Assembly (NCBI GenBank): GCA_947642635.1
Contig: CANRTI010000010.1
Location: forward strand, 1 to 41,379
Reading direction: 5' to 3'
DNA: 41,379 nucleotides
Source of the DNA: an uncultured Mycoplasma sp.
GTDB taxonomy: Bacteria; Bacillota_I; Bacilli_A; RF39; UBA660
The position numbers and the translations under genes were made by a program. Below the pieces are notes generated by a model. The model did no database searches and had not been told where the DNA came from. It saw only the letters and a program-made list of their open reading frames with translations. The stretch's first letter is position 1; each line of letters opens with the position of its first letter. Below, one piece after another: positions 32,142 through 41,369 of the stretch.

Positions 32142-33219
32142 ACCTTTAAAATTATTTTTAGGATTGATAATACTTTTTAGTCTTTTTTTATATGTTTTTT
32201 TGAAGCCTTATGATTATGAGAAAAAATATCAAGTAAATGGTTTTAAAATTAGAGAAAAATATAATAAAAAAAATGGGTATTATGAATTTATGATTGATTA
32301 TAATGAGATTACATATCCTTTTATTATAAAAAGTAAATACTACCGAAAAAGAGAGCTCATTAACGAAATAAAGGTGGCTAAAAATACTTTAGAACTATGT
32401 CTTTTGCCTGTTAGTAATGATTTAAGTTTTTATCCTTTATGTAATAATAAACAAGATATTTATACGATTAATTTAAGTAATATTAAAGATTTAGATTTTA
32501 AATATCGTGAAATTAAAAAAATTGATAAGAAGTATCAAAATTTAACTTTAAATTATTTAGGAGATTTGAAAGTATTTGTTAATAATTATAAGGGTTTTCA
32601 TTTGGTTAGTGAAGAGGAGCAAAAAGATATAGATTTATTTTCGAAAGATGTTTATACGATGAGTTTAATTTATCAGTCAGGTAATTATTTAATTGTTCCA
32701 GATTATGAAACCGAGTATTATTTTAATAAAATGTTTATTATTGATATGAAAAATGGGAAAGTAAAAGAAATAAAATTAAAAGATGGTATATCTTTTGATA
32801 GTGTTTTTTTAGGAGAACATAAAAATAATGTATATTTATTAGATAAAAAAGAAGAGCAAGAATATAAAATTGATTTAAAAAAGAAAAAGATTGAAAAGGT
32901 AGATTTTCAAATACTTGAGAATGGGAAAATGATAAATTCTTCATTTAAAAATATTGTGAATCAAAATTTAAATATGTTTCCTAAGAGTGAGATAGTATAT
33001 AAAATAATTGATGAAAAACTTTATATGGAAGTTGAAGAGATTTTAATTAAGATATCTAATCAATCGGTAAAAAAAGTTATTCAAAATAATTTTGATGAAG
33101 TTTATTATTTAGTTGATTATTCTTTATATATGTTTAATAATTTTGATGGTGAAGTTAAAGTATTGAGTAATTTTGAATGGAATTTTAATAATTATAATAA
33201 TATTTTTATTTATAAATAA
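32122..33219 (+). CDS. Membrane-anchored extracytoplasmic protein, unknown
   Basis: 365 aa. A short basic N-terminus and one membrane helix (about 10-27) are followed by a beta-rich outer domain with repeated strands and Lys/Asn/Tyr-rich composition; a propeller-like fold is possible (YLIDKKEE...YYLVDYSLYMFNN). No lipobox is seen. Start inside the previous gene. Not recognised. Confidence 0.75.
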   Translation: MKIKRNKPLKLFLGLIILFSLFLYVFLKPYDYEKKYQVNGFKIREKYNKKNGYYEFMIDYNEITYPFIIKSKYYRKRELINEIKVAKNTLELCLLPVSNDLSFYPLCNNKQDIYTINLSNIKDLDFKYREIKKIDKKYQNLTLNYLGDLKVFVNNYKGFHLVSEEEQKDIDLFSKDVYTMSLIYQSGNYLIVPDYETEYYFNKMFIIDMKNGKVKEIKLKDGISFDSVFLGEHKNNVYLLDKKEEQEYKIDLKKKKIEKVDFQILENGKMINSSFKNIVNQNLNMFPKSEIVYKIIDEKLYMEVEEILIKISNQSVKKVIQNNFDEVYYLVDYSLYMFNNFDGEVKVLSNFEWNFNNYNNIFIYK

Positions 33220-33264
33220 CCAAAATAGTTTTTTATCATATTTTATATTAGAGGTGTGATTTTG

Positions 33265-33714
33265 ATGTTCGAAAGTTATAGAATAGCTAAAGACGATAGT
33301 TTAGAATCAATTGCAAGGAAATATAATACTAGTGTGAAAATTTTACAAGATATAAATAATTTATATTATTTAAATGGATTAAGAGAGGGAATGGAAATAA
33401 TAGTTCCAAAAGAAAGTAAAGATTACTTTAATTATTATGTTGTTGAAAAAGGTGATAGTTTATATGCTATTGCAAGAAAATATAATATTAATCCATCATT
33501 ACTAGCTAGTATGAATGGGATTGATTTAGATGATTATATTTATCCAAATCAACAAATTTTAATTCCTAAAAGTGGTTATTCTTATTATATAACAGCAGAA
33601 GGAGATACAATTGAGGAAGTTATAAAAGTTTTTAATAGTAATAAAAATAAGTTTTTAGAAGAAAATCCAACAATTTATTTAATGGCAGGTCAATTATTAG
33701 TTAATAAAAAATAA
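33265..33714 (+). CDS. Three-LysM-domain protein
   Basis: 149 aa made almost entirely of LysM units: about 4-48 (YRIAKDDSLESIARKYNTSV...IIVPK), 55-103 (YYVVEKGDSLYAIARKYNIN...ILIPK) and a diverged third (YYITAEGDTIEEVIKVFN). No signal peptide is visible, so peptidoglycan binding outside the cell is uncertain; it may resemble spore or cytosolic LysM proteins. GAGGTGTGAT lies before ATG 33265. Confidence 0.85.
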   Translation: MFESYRIAKDDSLESIARKYNTSVKILQDINNLYYLNGLREGMEIIVPKESKDYFNYYVVEKGDSLYAIARKYNINPSLLASMNGIDLDDYIYPNQQILIPKSGYSYYITAEGDTIEEVIKVFNSNKNKFLEENPTIYLMAGQLLVNKK

Positions 33715-33720
33715 TTTTAG

Positions 33721-33755
33721 ACTAGAAAATATGTTAAGTATATTCTAGTTTTTTT
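33721..33755 (+). terminator. Intrinsic terminator
   Basis: 7-bp stem ACTAGAA (33721-33727) / TTCTAGT (33743-33749) followed by T7, after the LysM gene. Confidence 0.75.
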
Positions 33756-33809
33756 AATCTAATTTACTTTTTGATTGTTTCTTGTTATTATAATAATAGG
33801 AGAATAGTT

Positions 33810-35417
33810 ATGATATTTAGAAAACCTTATGCTTTTTTAATTAAGTATTTTAAAGTAATTAATTTTTTATTAGCTTTATTTGCAGGATTTTTAGCATTTA
33901 GAACTTATCAAGTAATTGCTTTTTTTGGCAGTTATATTAAGAATAATTATACTGGTAATTTTTTTCCGGGATTTTCTGATGCATATATTTCGGGAATTGT
34001 TTATTTAACACTATGTTTAATAATTGTTGGTATTTTAGGTATTTATTTACTTTTTTTATATAAAAAGAAACCAAATAAATTTTATTTAAGTAGTTTAATT
34101 TATTATTTAATCTTTTTCGTTTTGACAGTTTATATGAAAAACGCTATGATTGGAATGGAAACTGCTGTTATTACTGCGGAAGAAGCACGGGTTTTTAGGG
34201 ATACTTCATTAATTTCTTTAATACCTCAAATTGTTTTTTTAATTCTTTTTATAGTTCGTGGTTTAGGGCTTGGGATTGGAAAGTTAAATCTTAAACAAGA
34301 ATTAAAAGAACTAGAAATATCTGAGCAAGATAATGAAGAGGTTGAAATAACTTTTAAAAGTGATGCGGTTAAATTAAGAAGAGGAGCTAGACGTTTTTTT
34401 CGAGAATTTATCTATTATATTCGAGAAAATAAATTTATTATTGTAATTATTAATATTGGTTTAATAATTGGGATGGTTTATGTAGTTTATCGAGCTCTAC
34501 CGGATATTGTTGATCGTAATTTTAAACAAGGGGATTATTATAATGTTGGTAATGATTTAATATTTAGTGTAAATGATAGTTTGATTACTAATCTTGATTA
34601 TAGTGGTAGGGAAATGGTTCAAAATAAATATTATGTGGTTGTTAAATTATTAATTGAAAATAAAGGTTTGGAAAAGTTGAAATTGGATTATAATAAATTT
34701 CGGTTGGAAGTAAATGGAAAGTATCTTTATCCAATACTAGATAAAGGAATTAATTTTATTGATTATGCCTCTAATTATTATAATCGAGATATTAAACCAG
34801 AAACAAAAAATAATTATTCTTTAGTTTATGAAATTGGTAGTAATGAAATACTTAAGAGTTATCGTTTAAAAATTGAAAATGGTAATACTTATTCCAAAAA
34901 AGTTCAAGTAAATAAATTTGATTATATTACAATAACACCTGTTGTGATGAATAAAATTTTAAATGAAGGAACATATAATTTAGGGGATACGATTTCTTTA
35001 CAAAATTCTAATTTGAATAATAGTACAATATTATTTAATAATCCTATTATTACAGATAAATATACTTATGATTATGAACATTGTGTTAAAGAGAATTGTA
35101 ACACTTATAAAGATATTGTAAGTATAAATTATTTAAAGAATAATAAATTATTATTGATTTTGGATTATCAATATCAATTAGATGAAACTGTGCCATTTGC
35201 GATGTATTCTAAAAGTATAGATAAATTTTTGGATAGTTTTTTAAAGGTTCGTTATGTTATTGATGGAGAAGAAAAAATATCATCAACTAAAAATGTAACT
35301 CCTAGTAAGTTAAAAAATAAAATAGTTTTAGAAACAACTAATGAAATTGATAAAGCAAATTCGATTTATTTAGTAATTACTATTAGGAATAAAGAATATT
35401 CTATTAAAATTAAATAA
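33810..35417 (+). CDS. Multi-pass membrane protein with large outer domain, unknown
   Basis: 535 aa. Four membrane helices in the first ~170 residues, a charged cytoplasmic linker (KQELKELEISEQDNEEVEI...), a fifth helix at about 205-230 (IIVIINIGLIIGMVYVVY), then ~300 residues outside. The outer part holds two DUF4352/TelA-like beta-sandwich stretches (YYVVVKLLIENKGLEKLKLDYNKF; LDYQYQLDETVPF). ATG 33810 follows AGGAG. Function unknown. Confidence 0.8.
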   Translation: MIFRKPYAFLIKYFKVINFLLALFAGFLAFRTYQVIAFFGSYIKNNYTGNFFPGFSDAYISGIVYLTLCLIIVGILGIYLLFLYKKKPNKFYLSSLIYYLIFFVLTVYMKNAMIGMETAVITAEEARVFRDTSLISLIPQIVFLILFIVRGLGLGIGKLNLKQELKELEISEQDNEEVEITFKSDAVKLRRGARRFFREFIYYIRENKFIIVIINIGLIIGMVYVVYRALPDIVDRNFKQGDYYNVGNDLIFSVNDSLITNLDYSGREMVQNKYYVVVKLLIENKGLEKLKLDYNKFRLEVNGKYLYPILDKGINFIDYASNYYNRDIKPETKNNYSLVYEIGSNEILKSYRLKIENGNTYSKKVQVNKFDYITITPVVMNKILNEGTYNLGDTISLQNSNLNNSTILFNNPIITDKYTYDYEHCVKENCNTYKDIVSINYLKNNKLLLILDYQYQLDETVPFAMYSKSIDKFLDSFLKVRYVIDGEEKISSTKNVTPSKLKNKIVLETTNEIDKANSIYLVITIRNKEYSIKIK

Positions 35418-35624
35418 TTACATTTTAGAATAGTTTTCCAATTCTTTTTCTAAATTGTGATTTTTTTGAAGTATTTGATAATAAGAAACAAGAATTTTAT
35501 TATAATAAATTTTACGTTTTTTAAGATTTGGAGTTTTAAATATTTGATAAAGAATACAAGTAAAATTGTATTTTTTTTCAAGAGGTTTAATTATTTTAAA
35601 ATAGTATTTATAAACGTTACACAT
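35418..35624 (-). CDS. Possible small protein, convergent with membrane protein gene
   Basis: 68-codon ORF (MCNVYKYYFKIIKPLEKKYNF...) ending exactly at the stop of the convergent gene. The last 35 residues look coiled-coil-like (KILVSYYQILQKNHNLEKELENY). Upstream (leftward) is a TATAAT-like element, but the ribosome site is weak. It may be real or chance; an overlapping + strand reading frame exists. The rest of 35625-35714 holds nothing recognised. Confidence 0.3.
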   Translation of the reverse strand: MCNVYKYYFKIIKPLEKKYNFTCILYQIFKTPNLKKRKIYYNKILVSYYQILQKNHNLEKELENYSKM

Positions 35625-35714
35625 ATTATCACACTTATATTATATCACATCAGGGACATAATAGTTACCGGACATTAAATGGAGAGTGTGTGAAAATGAC
35701 TTTGGTGATGACTT

Positions 35715-35969
35715 GTGACGACTTTTAGAAGAGAATTTGAATTTGATCCTTGTGTTAGAAAATATATATCTTTGAATATTAAAAAATATCGTTTATTAAG
35801 AGGTATTACTCAAGAACAATTGGCGGCTGATATTGATGTTTCGTATGATTTTATGCGAAGATTAGAATTTAAAAAAGGTGATACTGGTTGTTCTATTGAT
35901 ACTTTATATCGTATTTCAGTGGTACTAGATACAAGAATTGACAAATTTTTTGAACCAATTGTGATATAA
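35715..35969 (+). CDS. XRE-family HTH regulator
   Basis: 84 aa, single Cro/CI HTH (LNIKKYRLLRGITQEQLAADIDVSYDFMRRLEFKKG...SIDTLYRISVVLDTRIDKFF). Start GTG 35715 with GGTGAT about 9 nt upstream; no ATG fits before the HTH. Ends 17 nt before the aminopeptidase gene, which it may regulate or simply precede. Confidence 0.85.
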   Translation: MTTFRREFEFDPCVRKYISLNIKKYRLLRGITQEQLAADIDVSYDFMRRLEFKKGDTGCSIDTLYRISVVLDTRIDKFFEPIVI

Positions 35970-35986
35970 TATTTAATGTGATGACG

Positions 35987-37180
35987 ATGAAAGAAAAATA
36001 TGCTGATTTATTATTAAAAAGATGTTTACAAGTTGCAAAAGCTAATGCATTATTTATTAGTTATAACAAGTTAGTAAAAGAATTTGTAGATATTGTTGTA
36101 AAAAAAGCTAAAGAAATTGGTATAACAGATATTTATTTGGAAGAGAATGATTTTTATTATATTCATGATTTTTTAATGAATGCTTCAAAAGAAGAAATTA
36201 AAAAGAGTGATTTATTTAACTCTGCTATTTGGGATGAATACGTTAAGAAAAATGGAGCTTTTTTAATGTTGGAAAGTGAAATTCCTAAATTAATGGATGA
36301 TATACCTAGTGAAAAAATAGCTTTATCAAGTTTATTAAAAAGAACTACAAAACCGTTATATAAAAAATATCAATTAGAAAATAAAATACCTTGGTGTATT
36401 GCAGCAGTGCCAAATCCTTTGTGGGCAAAAGAATTATTTGGAGATAAACCTTCCTCTTTAGATGATTTTTGGCAAGTTATGGCAAAAATTTGTAAATTAG
36501 ATCAAAATAATCCTGAATCCGCCTGGGATGAATATTTAAAAGAACAAGCCAAAACTGTTGAAACTTTAAATAAATTAAAAGTATCTAAATTGTATTATTC
36601 TAATTCTTTAGGTACAAAATTAGAAGTTGGATTACTTGATGGTTGTTTATGGCAAAGTGCTTGTAGTAATAAATGGTTAGTAAATATGCCTAGTTATGAA
36701 ATTTTTACTACTCCTAATTATCATACAACAGAAGGGATAGTTTATAGTTCTAGACCACTTATTTATAATGGAAAAAGTATTGAGGATTTTTGTTTAGAAT
36801 TTAAAAATGGTAAAGTAGTTAAATGGCATGCAAAAGAAGGTGCTGATACATTAGAAGAAATTATTAAAAGTGATAAATATTCCGCTTATTTAGGAGAAGT
36901 GGCTTTAGTAAATTATGATTCGCCAATTTCAAAAACCAAAATTACTTTTATGACTACATTAATTGATGAGAATGCTTCTTGTCATATTGCTCTTGGTTCT
37001 GGTTTTTTAGAATGCATTTTGAATGGATTTGAACTTAGTGAAAAAGAACTTGATGAAAAAGGAATAAATTTATCAAAAAATCATGTTGATTTTATGATTG
37101 GAACTAAAGATTTGAAAATAGAAGCTGATACAATAGATGGTCATATTACTATTATGGAAAATGGAAATTTAATAATTTAG
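35987..37180 (+). CDS. M29-family aminopeptidase (AmpS/PepS type)
   Basis: 397-aa cytosolic metallo-aminopeptidase. Segments holding family metal ligands are recognisable: NMPSYEIFTTP, GEVALV, ENASCHIALG and NHVDFMIGTKDL. In the first segment PSYE replaces the more usual PxEE, keeping the second glutamate. It removes N-terminal residues from peptides. Three possible starts lie within 10 nt; ATG 35987 is preferred because TGTGAT then serves as ribosome site. Confidence 0.93.
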   Translation: MKEKYADLLLKRCLQVAKANALFISYNKLVKEFVDIVVKKAKEIGITDIYLEENDFYYIHDFLMNASKEEIKKSDLFNSAIWDEYVKKNGAFLMLESEIPKLMDDIPSEKIALSSLLKRTTKPLYKKYQLENKIPWCIAAVPNPLWAKELFGDKPSSLDDFWQVMAKICKLDQNNPESAWDEYLKEQAKTVETLNKLKVSKLYYSNSLGTKLEVGLLDGCLWQSACSNKWLVNMPSYEIFTTPNYHTTEGIVYSSRPLIYNGKSIEDFCLEFKNGKVVKWHAKEGADTLEEIIKSDKYSAYLGEVALVNYDSPISKTKITFMTTLIDENASCHIALGSGFLECILNGFELSEKELDEKGINLSKNHVDFMIGTKDLKIEADTIDGHITIMENGNLII

Positions 37181-37181
37181 T

Positions 37182-37205
37182 GTTGAAAACTTTGGAGTTT
37201 TCAAC
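37182..37205 (+). terminator. Hairpin after the aminopeptidase gene
   Basis: 9-bp perfect stem GTTGAAAAC/GTTTTCAAC with a 6-nt loop beginning 2 nt after the stop codon. No T run follows, so termination may be weak. Confidence 0.5.
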
Positions 37206-37234
37206 ATATACTATATTAGGGTATTTTAAATGAA

Positions 37235-37263
37235 TTGACAAAAAAATATCCATAGTGTAAAAT
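37235..37263 (+). promoter_or_regulatory. tRNA-Cys promoter
   Basis: TTGACA (37235-37240), 17-bp spacer, TAAAAT (37258-37263), about 38 nt before the mature tRNA. Confidence 0.8.
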
Positions 37264-37300
37264 TATATACATGAGCAAATTTTAGTTATTTGCTTTAATT

Positions 37301-37374
37301 GGAGCCGTAGCCAAGTGGTAAGGCCCTGGTCTGCAACACCATCATCGCCGGTTCAAATCCGGCCGGCTCCTCCA
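37301..37374 (+). tRNA. tRNA-Cys (GCA)
   Basis: 74 nt. Acceptor stem GGAGCCG/CGGCTCC, D-arm GCCAAGTGGTAAGGC, anticodon loop CTGCAAC with anticodon GCA, T-arm GCCGGTTCAAATCCGGC, discriminator T and encoded CCA. U73 is the identity element for cysteine. The top pair of the anticodon stem is a C-T mismatch. Confidence 0.97.
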
Positions 37375-37384
37375 TTAGACTAGT

Positions 37385-37437
37385 ACTACAAAATTTTGTA
37401 GTTAATATAAAGAGCCACTTTAAAGTGGTTTTGTTTT
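37385..37437 (+). terminator. Palindrome and terminator after tRNA-Cys
   Basis: 18-bp perfect palindrome ACTACAAAATTTTGTAGT (37385-37402), then stem CCACT/AGTGG (37415-37428) followed by TTTTGTTTTT. Confidence 0.7.
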
Positions 37438-37448
37438 TAGGAGGTAAA

Positions 37449-37823
37449 ATGCCAATAATTGGATATAAGAAGAAATTTAAAAATTTAAATGGTTATGAAA
37501 ATGATGTATTTACCGTTAATTTTGATTTAGAATACAAAACTAATGGTTTTTTAAGAATTAAAAATGTAGAAAATAATTATTTTGATGTAGGAGATTTTGG
37601 AATTTTATTAGATGAAGTTTTTGAAAAATTGAATAAAGATTTGTTAAAGAAGTACGACAATGGTGTTTATATCTTAAGTATGTGTAAATATATTGTTGAT
37701 AATGTTCCGAATTTGTATTCTATAAATTATGAATCTAGTGGTATTATAGATATCTATTTAAAACAAGAGATAATTGATGATTATAATAAAATAAAGAAAG
37801 GACAGGATAAAAATGAAAAATAA
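37449..37823 (+). CDS. Hypothetical protein
   Basis: 124-aa soluble acidic protein (MPIIGYKKKFKNLNGYENDVF...) with no recognised motif. AGGAGG lies 5 nt before ATG 37449; a longer in-frame start at 37425 lies in the upstream terminator and is rejected. Its end overlaps the next gene by 11 nt, so the two are co-translated. Confidence 0.75.
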   Translation: MPIIGYKKKFKNLNGYENDVFTVNFDLEYKTNGFLRIKNVENNYFDVGDFGILLDEVFEKLNKDLLKKYDNGVYILSMCKYIVDNVPNLYSINYESSGIIDIYLKQEIIDDYNKIKKGQDKNEK

Positions 37824-38217
37824 AATAATAGTAGGATTATTATTAATAATTTCTTTGGTTGTTGGAATTACTACAGTTTCTGCATTAACTTATCAATCAA
37901 GAGCTGAAAAACTTGCCGAATTAACTAATCAGTCAGTACATGATATTATACATGATCTTTATGAAAATAATAAAACATGTCGAGATATTGCAAGTGAAAA
38001 TGGTGTTTTAGAAGAATATAGAGATTATAATTATGAAGTTAAAAAGAATATTATTCAAGAGAAAGTAGATAATGGCTATCTTACAAAGGAAGAAGGAGCA
38101 GAAATCTTACAACAAATTGAAGAACATCATATTAACTGTAATTATTCAAAAAATAATCGTTGTGGTGATGGCTATAACAGAAATCATCATCAAAATCATC
38201 ATCATAATTATAATTAA
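37813..38217 (+). CDS. Secreted DUF2680-like protein with His-rich tail
   Basis: 134 aa. Signal peptide (MKNKIIVGLLLIISLVVGITTVSA, cleavage near 24). The mature part resembles DUF2680 (KLAELTNQSVHDIIHDLYENNKTCRDIASENGVLEEY...EKVDNGYLTKEEGAEIL). The tail HHQNHHHNYN together with EEHHINC could bind a metal. AAAGGACAG precedes the ATG. Function unknown. Confidence 0.78.
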   Translation: MKNKIIVGLLLIISLVVGITTVSALTYQSRAEKLAELTNQSVHDIIHDLYENNKTCRDIASENGVLEEYRDYNYEVKKNIIQEKVDNGYLTKEEGAEILQQIEEHHINCNYSKNNRCGDGYNRNHHQNHHHNYN

Positions 38218-38241
38218 TTAGTTTAAAAAATAAATTTGGGA

Positions 38242-38270
38242 AATCAATTAGTAAATAATTGGTTTTTTTA
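38242..38270 (+). terminator. Intrinsic terminator
   Basis: 8-bp stem AATCAATT/AATTGGTT (one T-G pair) with a 7-nt loop followed by T7, after the DUF2680-like gene. Confidence 0.65.
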
Positions 38271-38321
38271 ATGTTAAATATTGCGAAAATTTATGAACAT
38301 AATAATTATTGGTGAATATAT

Positions 38322-39794
38322 ATGAATTGTAAAAGTATTTGGTTAAAAGATTATTCTAATAAAGATAATAGAGTATTAAATCATGATATTGATGTAGATG
38401 TTTTAATTATTGGTGGTGGTTTGACGGGATTAAATACTGCTTATTTTTTAAAAAATTCTTCTTTAAATGTTTGTATTGTGGAAAAAAATTTAGTGGGGAT
38501 GGGAGTTAGTTCTAAAACAACGGGAAAGATAAATTATTTACAAGAAACAATTTATTCAGATTTAGAAAAAAAGTATTCATACAATGTAGCTGCCCAATAT
38601 TTTAATTCTCAAAAACTAGCAATTAAGAAGTATTGTGAGATTATTAAAAATGAAAATATTAATTGTGATTTAGAACAAGTTACTTCTTATGTTTATACAA
38701 ATGAAAAATCAGAAATATCTAAAATTATTAAAGAAAAAGAATTATTAGAAAAATTACATCAAAATGTTTTAAAAATGCCCAAAAATTTAGTCGATAATTT
38801 GGAATACGGGATTGGAGTCGAAGATACTTTTGTAATTCATCCAATAAAATATATATTGGCGCTTAAAAAAATTTGTCAAAAAAATGGTCTTCAAATTTAT
38901 GAAGAAACTACAGTTTTAAAATTAATTAAAGCAAATGATAATTATATTTGTTTAACTAATCGAAAAATTATTAAAGCCAAAAAAGTTATAATAGCTTGTC
39001 ATTATCCATTTTTTCTGAAACCATTTTTGATGCCAATCATGGCTAATACGGAAAAGTCCTATATTTTAGCAACGAAAATTCAAGATTATAAAAAATATAC
39101 TTATATTACATCTAAAAATCCTTGTCAATCTGTTCGATTTCATAATGATAAAAATGCATTTTTAATATATTTGAGTAATTCACATAATATTGTGAATGAT
39201 TTGGATAATCAAAAGAATTTTGAAGAAGTGAAAAATAAATTTAATAAAAAAGTTGATTACATTTGGAGTAATGATGATTTAATAACTATTGATAAATTAC
39301 CTTATATTGGTTATTTAGAAAAAAATAATAATAATTTATTAATTGGTACTGGTTATAATACTTGGGGAATGACTAATAGTATGGTAGCAGGGGTTATTTT
39401 AAGTGATTTAGTTTTGAATAATAGTAATGAATTTCAAAATATTTTTGAGCCTTTACGAGTAAAAAATATCAGTAATTTTTGGTCAATTACTAAAAATATA
39501 GGTTATAATATAAAAAGTTATGTTACTAATAAAATTGTTAAAAATAAGAAGTGGTATAGTTCACATGTTAAGTTTAAAAAGATAAATGGAAAATCAGTGG
39601 GAATTTATTACGATGGAAATAAAGAACATATTGTTTTTAATAAATGTCCACATTTAGGTTGTAGTTTGATATTTAATGAAGTGGAAAAAACTTGGGAATG
39701 CCCTTGCCATGCCTCTATATTTGATATTGATGGAAATTGTATAAAAGGTCCTAGTACAAAAGATATAAAAGTTGCTGATAATTATAAAAATTAA
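38322..39794 (+). CDS. FAD-dependent oxidoreductase with C-terminal Rieske domain
   Basis: 490 aa. The N-terminal DAO-type flavin domain has IIGGGLTGLNTAYFL (GxGxxG at 31-36). The C-terminal Rieske [2Fe-2S] domain has CPHLGC and CPCH ligands (about 442-465). The same fusion exists in Bacillus YhfW-type proteins of unknown substrate. Intact and cytosolic. GGTGA precedes the ATG. No partner gene lies nearby. Confidence 0.9.
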   Translation: MNCKSIWLKDYSNKDNRVLNHDIDVDVLIIGGGLTGLNTAYFLKNSSLNVCIVEKNLVGMGVSSKTTGKINYLQETIYSDLEKKYSYNVAAQYFNSQKLAIKKYCEIIKNENINCDLEQVTSYVYTNEKSEISKIIKEKELLEKLHQNVLKMPKNLVDNLEYGIGVEDTFVIHPIKYILALKKICQKNGLQIYEETTVLKLIKANDNYICLTNRKIIKAKKVIIACHYPFFLKPFLMPIMANTEKSYILATKIQDYKKYTYITSKNPCQSVRFHNDKNAFLIYLSNSHNIVNDLDNQKNFEEVKNKFNKKVDYIWSNDDLITIDKLPYIGYLEKNNNNLLIGTGYNTWGMTNSMVAGVILSDLVLNNSNEFQNIFEPLRVKNISNFWSITKNIGYNIKSYVTNKIVKNKKWYSSHVKFKKINGKSVGIYYDGNKEHIVFNKCPHLGCSLIFNEVEKTWECPCHASIFDIDGNCIKGPSTKDIKVADNYKN

Positions 39795-39928
39795 TATTTT
39801 CAAATAACTTAAATTGCATTATAATTAAATAAAAGTTCTATATGCAACTGAAATTTGTCATTTTGCAATCGAAAATTGGTGGTTGCTACAATAAAAATAG
39901 CGTAGAATTTTGGTGTGAGGTGAAAAAA

Positions 39929-41320
39929 ATGAGTTTTGGTGAAAAATTAGCGAAGATGCGAAAAGAAAAAGGTTATAGTCAAGAAGAACTTGCTAATTTA
40001 TTAAATGTCTCAAGACAAGCTGTGTCGAAATGGGAATCAAATAATTCTTATCCAGAAACAGAAAAAATTGTAGCAATATGTAAATTATTTGAATGTAGTA
40101 TGGATGAGTTAATTGGACTTAAAGAAGGGAATGTAAAAAAGGAAAATGATTTTTTCAAAAATATAAATAATTATTTTGAGTATATTATAAAAGGAATGAA
40201 ACTTTTTTATAGTATGACTTTTTCTCAAAAAGTTAAATGTGTTATTGAATTAACTTTTTATACATTAGCCTTAGTGGTATTTGCTGCGATTATTAATCAA
40301 GTAATTATTTTAGCTATTTCTCAGTTGTTAAATATTTTACCAGGTGAAATTTTATATCATGTTGTAGAAACTATTCAAGGAATATTGCAATTAGTTTATA
40401 TGGTAATTATAATTTATTTAGTTGTTAAGCTTTATAAAGTTCGTTATTTAGATTATTATCAAGTTCCTGAAGTAGAAGTTGTTCATGAAGAGCAAAAAGA
40501 AGTAACTAAAGAAAAAGTTACAATAAATGAAGAAAAAATTATTATTAGAGATTCAAATGATGATTTTAAACCTTTTAGTTTTATCAAAAATATCTTTTTA
40601 TTATTTGTAAAATTTGTAAGTTTTTTTATAACTTTTGGTTTATTGATTGCATTTGTTGTTTTAGTTGCTTGTACAATTTTTACAATATATTTTGCTAATC
40701 ATGGTTTACTTATAATTTATACAGCATTTGGTTTAATTGGGGCTTGTTTACTTCTTTATATTGTTATAGAAGTTTTAATTAAATTTATATTTAATATAAC
40801 GCAAAAATTTAAAAAATTATTTGTTATGTTTATATTGTCTTTAATAATTTTAGGTGTTAGTGGTGGATTATTCTTTTGTGAATTTTCGACCTATACAATT
40901 AAAAGTAATGTAGTCGTAGATACTAAAGTAAAAGAAGTTAATTTAGCAATGGAAGATAATTTGATTATTGAATTTTTAAATGATTATAATAATGAAGTTA
41001 TTTATGAAGATAGAAATGATATAGTTATTGAATTTTATGCAACTAATGAAAAATTAGTGGACGTTAAGGATCATAAGTATAAAGAAAGATATCGTTTTAA
41101 TAATACTGTTATGGAATTTGATGTTCAAAGTTATTATATTAATTATTTGTATGATGGCAAAAGTATTAAAGATGCTACAGATGAAATATTAGGATATATA
41201 AAGAAAAAGGAGATTATAATAAATTCTCCTCATATTAAAACAAAAGTTTATATTTCTTCGGAAAACTATGATAAATTAATTGATAATATGAATGTACGCA
41301 ATTTAAGTTATAATTATTGA
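39929..41320 (+). CDS. XRE HTH domain fused to multi-pass membrane region
   Basis: 463 aa. An XRE domain (1-63: EKLAKMRKEKGYSQEELANLLNVSRQAVSKWE...MDELIGL) is followed by about five membrane helices (about 90-145 and 220-325) and an outer C-terminal domain (~130 aa). Such membrane-tethered XRE regulators may sense envelope state. GAGGTGA lies 7 nt before ATG 39929; a longer frame from 39842 has no ribosome site. Confidence 0.85.
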   Translation: MSFGEKLAKMRKEKGYSQEELANLLNVSRQAVSKWESNNSYPETEKIVAICKLFECSMDELIGLKEGNVKKENDFFKNINNYFEYIIKGMKLFYSMTFSQKVKCVIELTFYTLALVVFAAIINQVIILAISQLLNILPGEILYHVVETIQGILQLVYMVIIIYLVVKLYKVRYLDYYQVPEVEVVHEEQKEVTKEKVTINEEKIIIRDSNDDFKPFSFIKNIFLLFVKFVSFFITFGLLIAFVVLVACTIFTIYFANHGLLIIYTAFGLIGACLLLYIVIEVLIKFIFNITQKFKKLFVMFILSLIILGVSGGLFFCEFSTYTIKSNVVVDTKVKEVNLAMEDNLIIEFLNDYNNEVIYEDRNDIVIEFYATNEKLVDVKDHKYKERYRFNNTVMEFDVQSYYINYLYDGKSIKDATDEILGYIKKKEIIINSPHIKTKVYISSENYDKLIDNMNVRNLSYNY

Positions 41321-41332
41321 TCTAAAAAAGGG

Positions 41333-41369
41333 GCTGTAATGAAATAAAATAATTTCATACAGCTTTTTT
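41333..41369 (+). terminator. Intrinsic terminator at window end
   Basis: Stem GCTGTA-TGAAAT/ATTTCA-TACAGC with one bulged A, followed by TTTTTT. Confidence 0.85.

Noticed and set aside
35457-35678. Rightward ORF between the membrane protein and XRE genes
   Set aside because: Phe/Ile-rich translation typical of AT-rich noncoding DNA and no ribosome site; the opposite-strand ORF looks slightly better.
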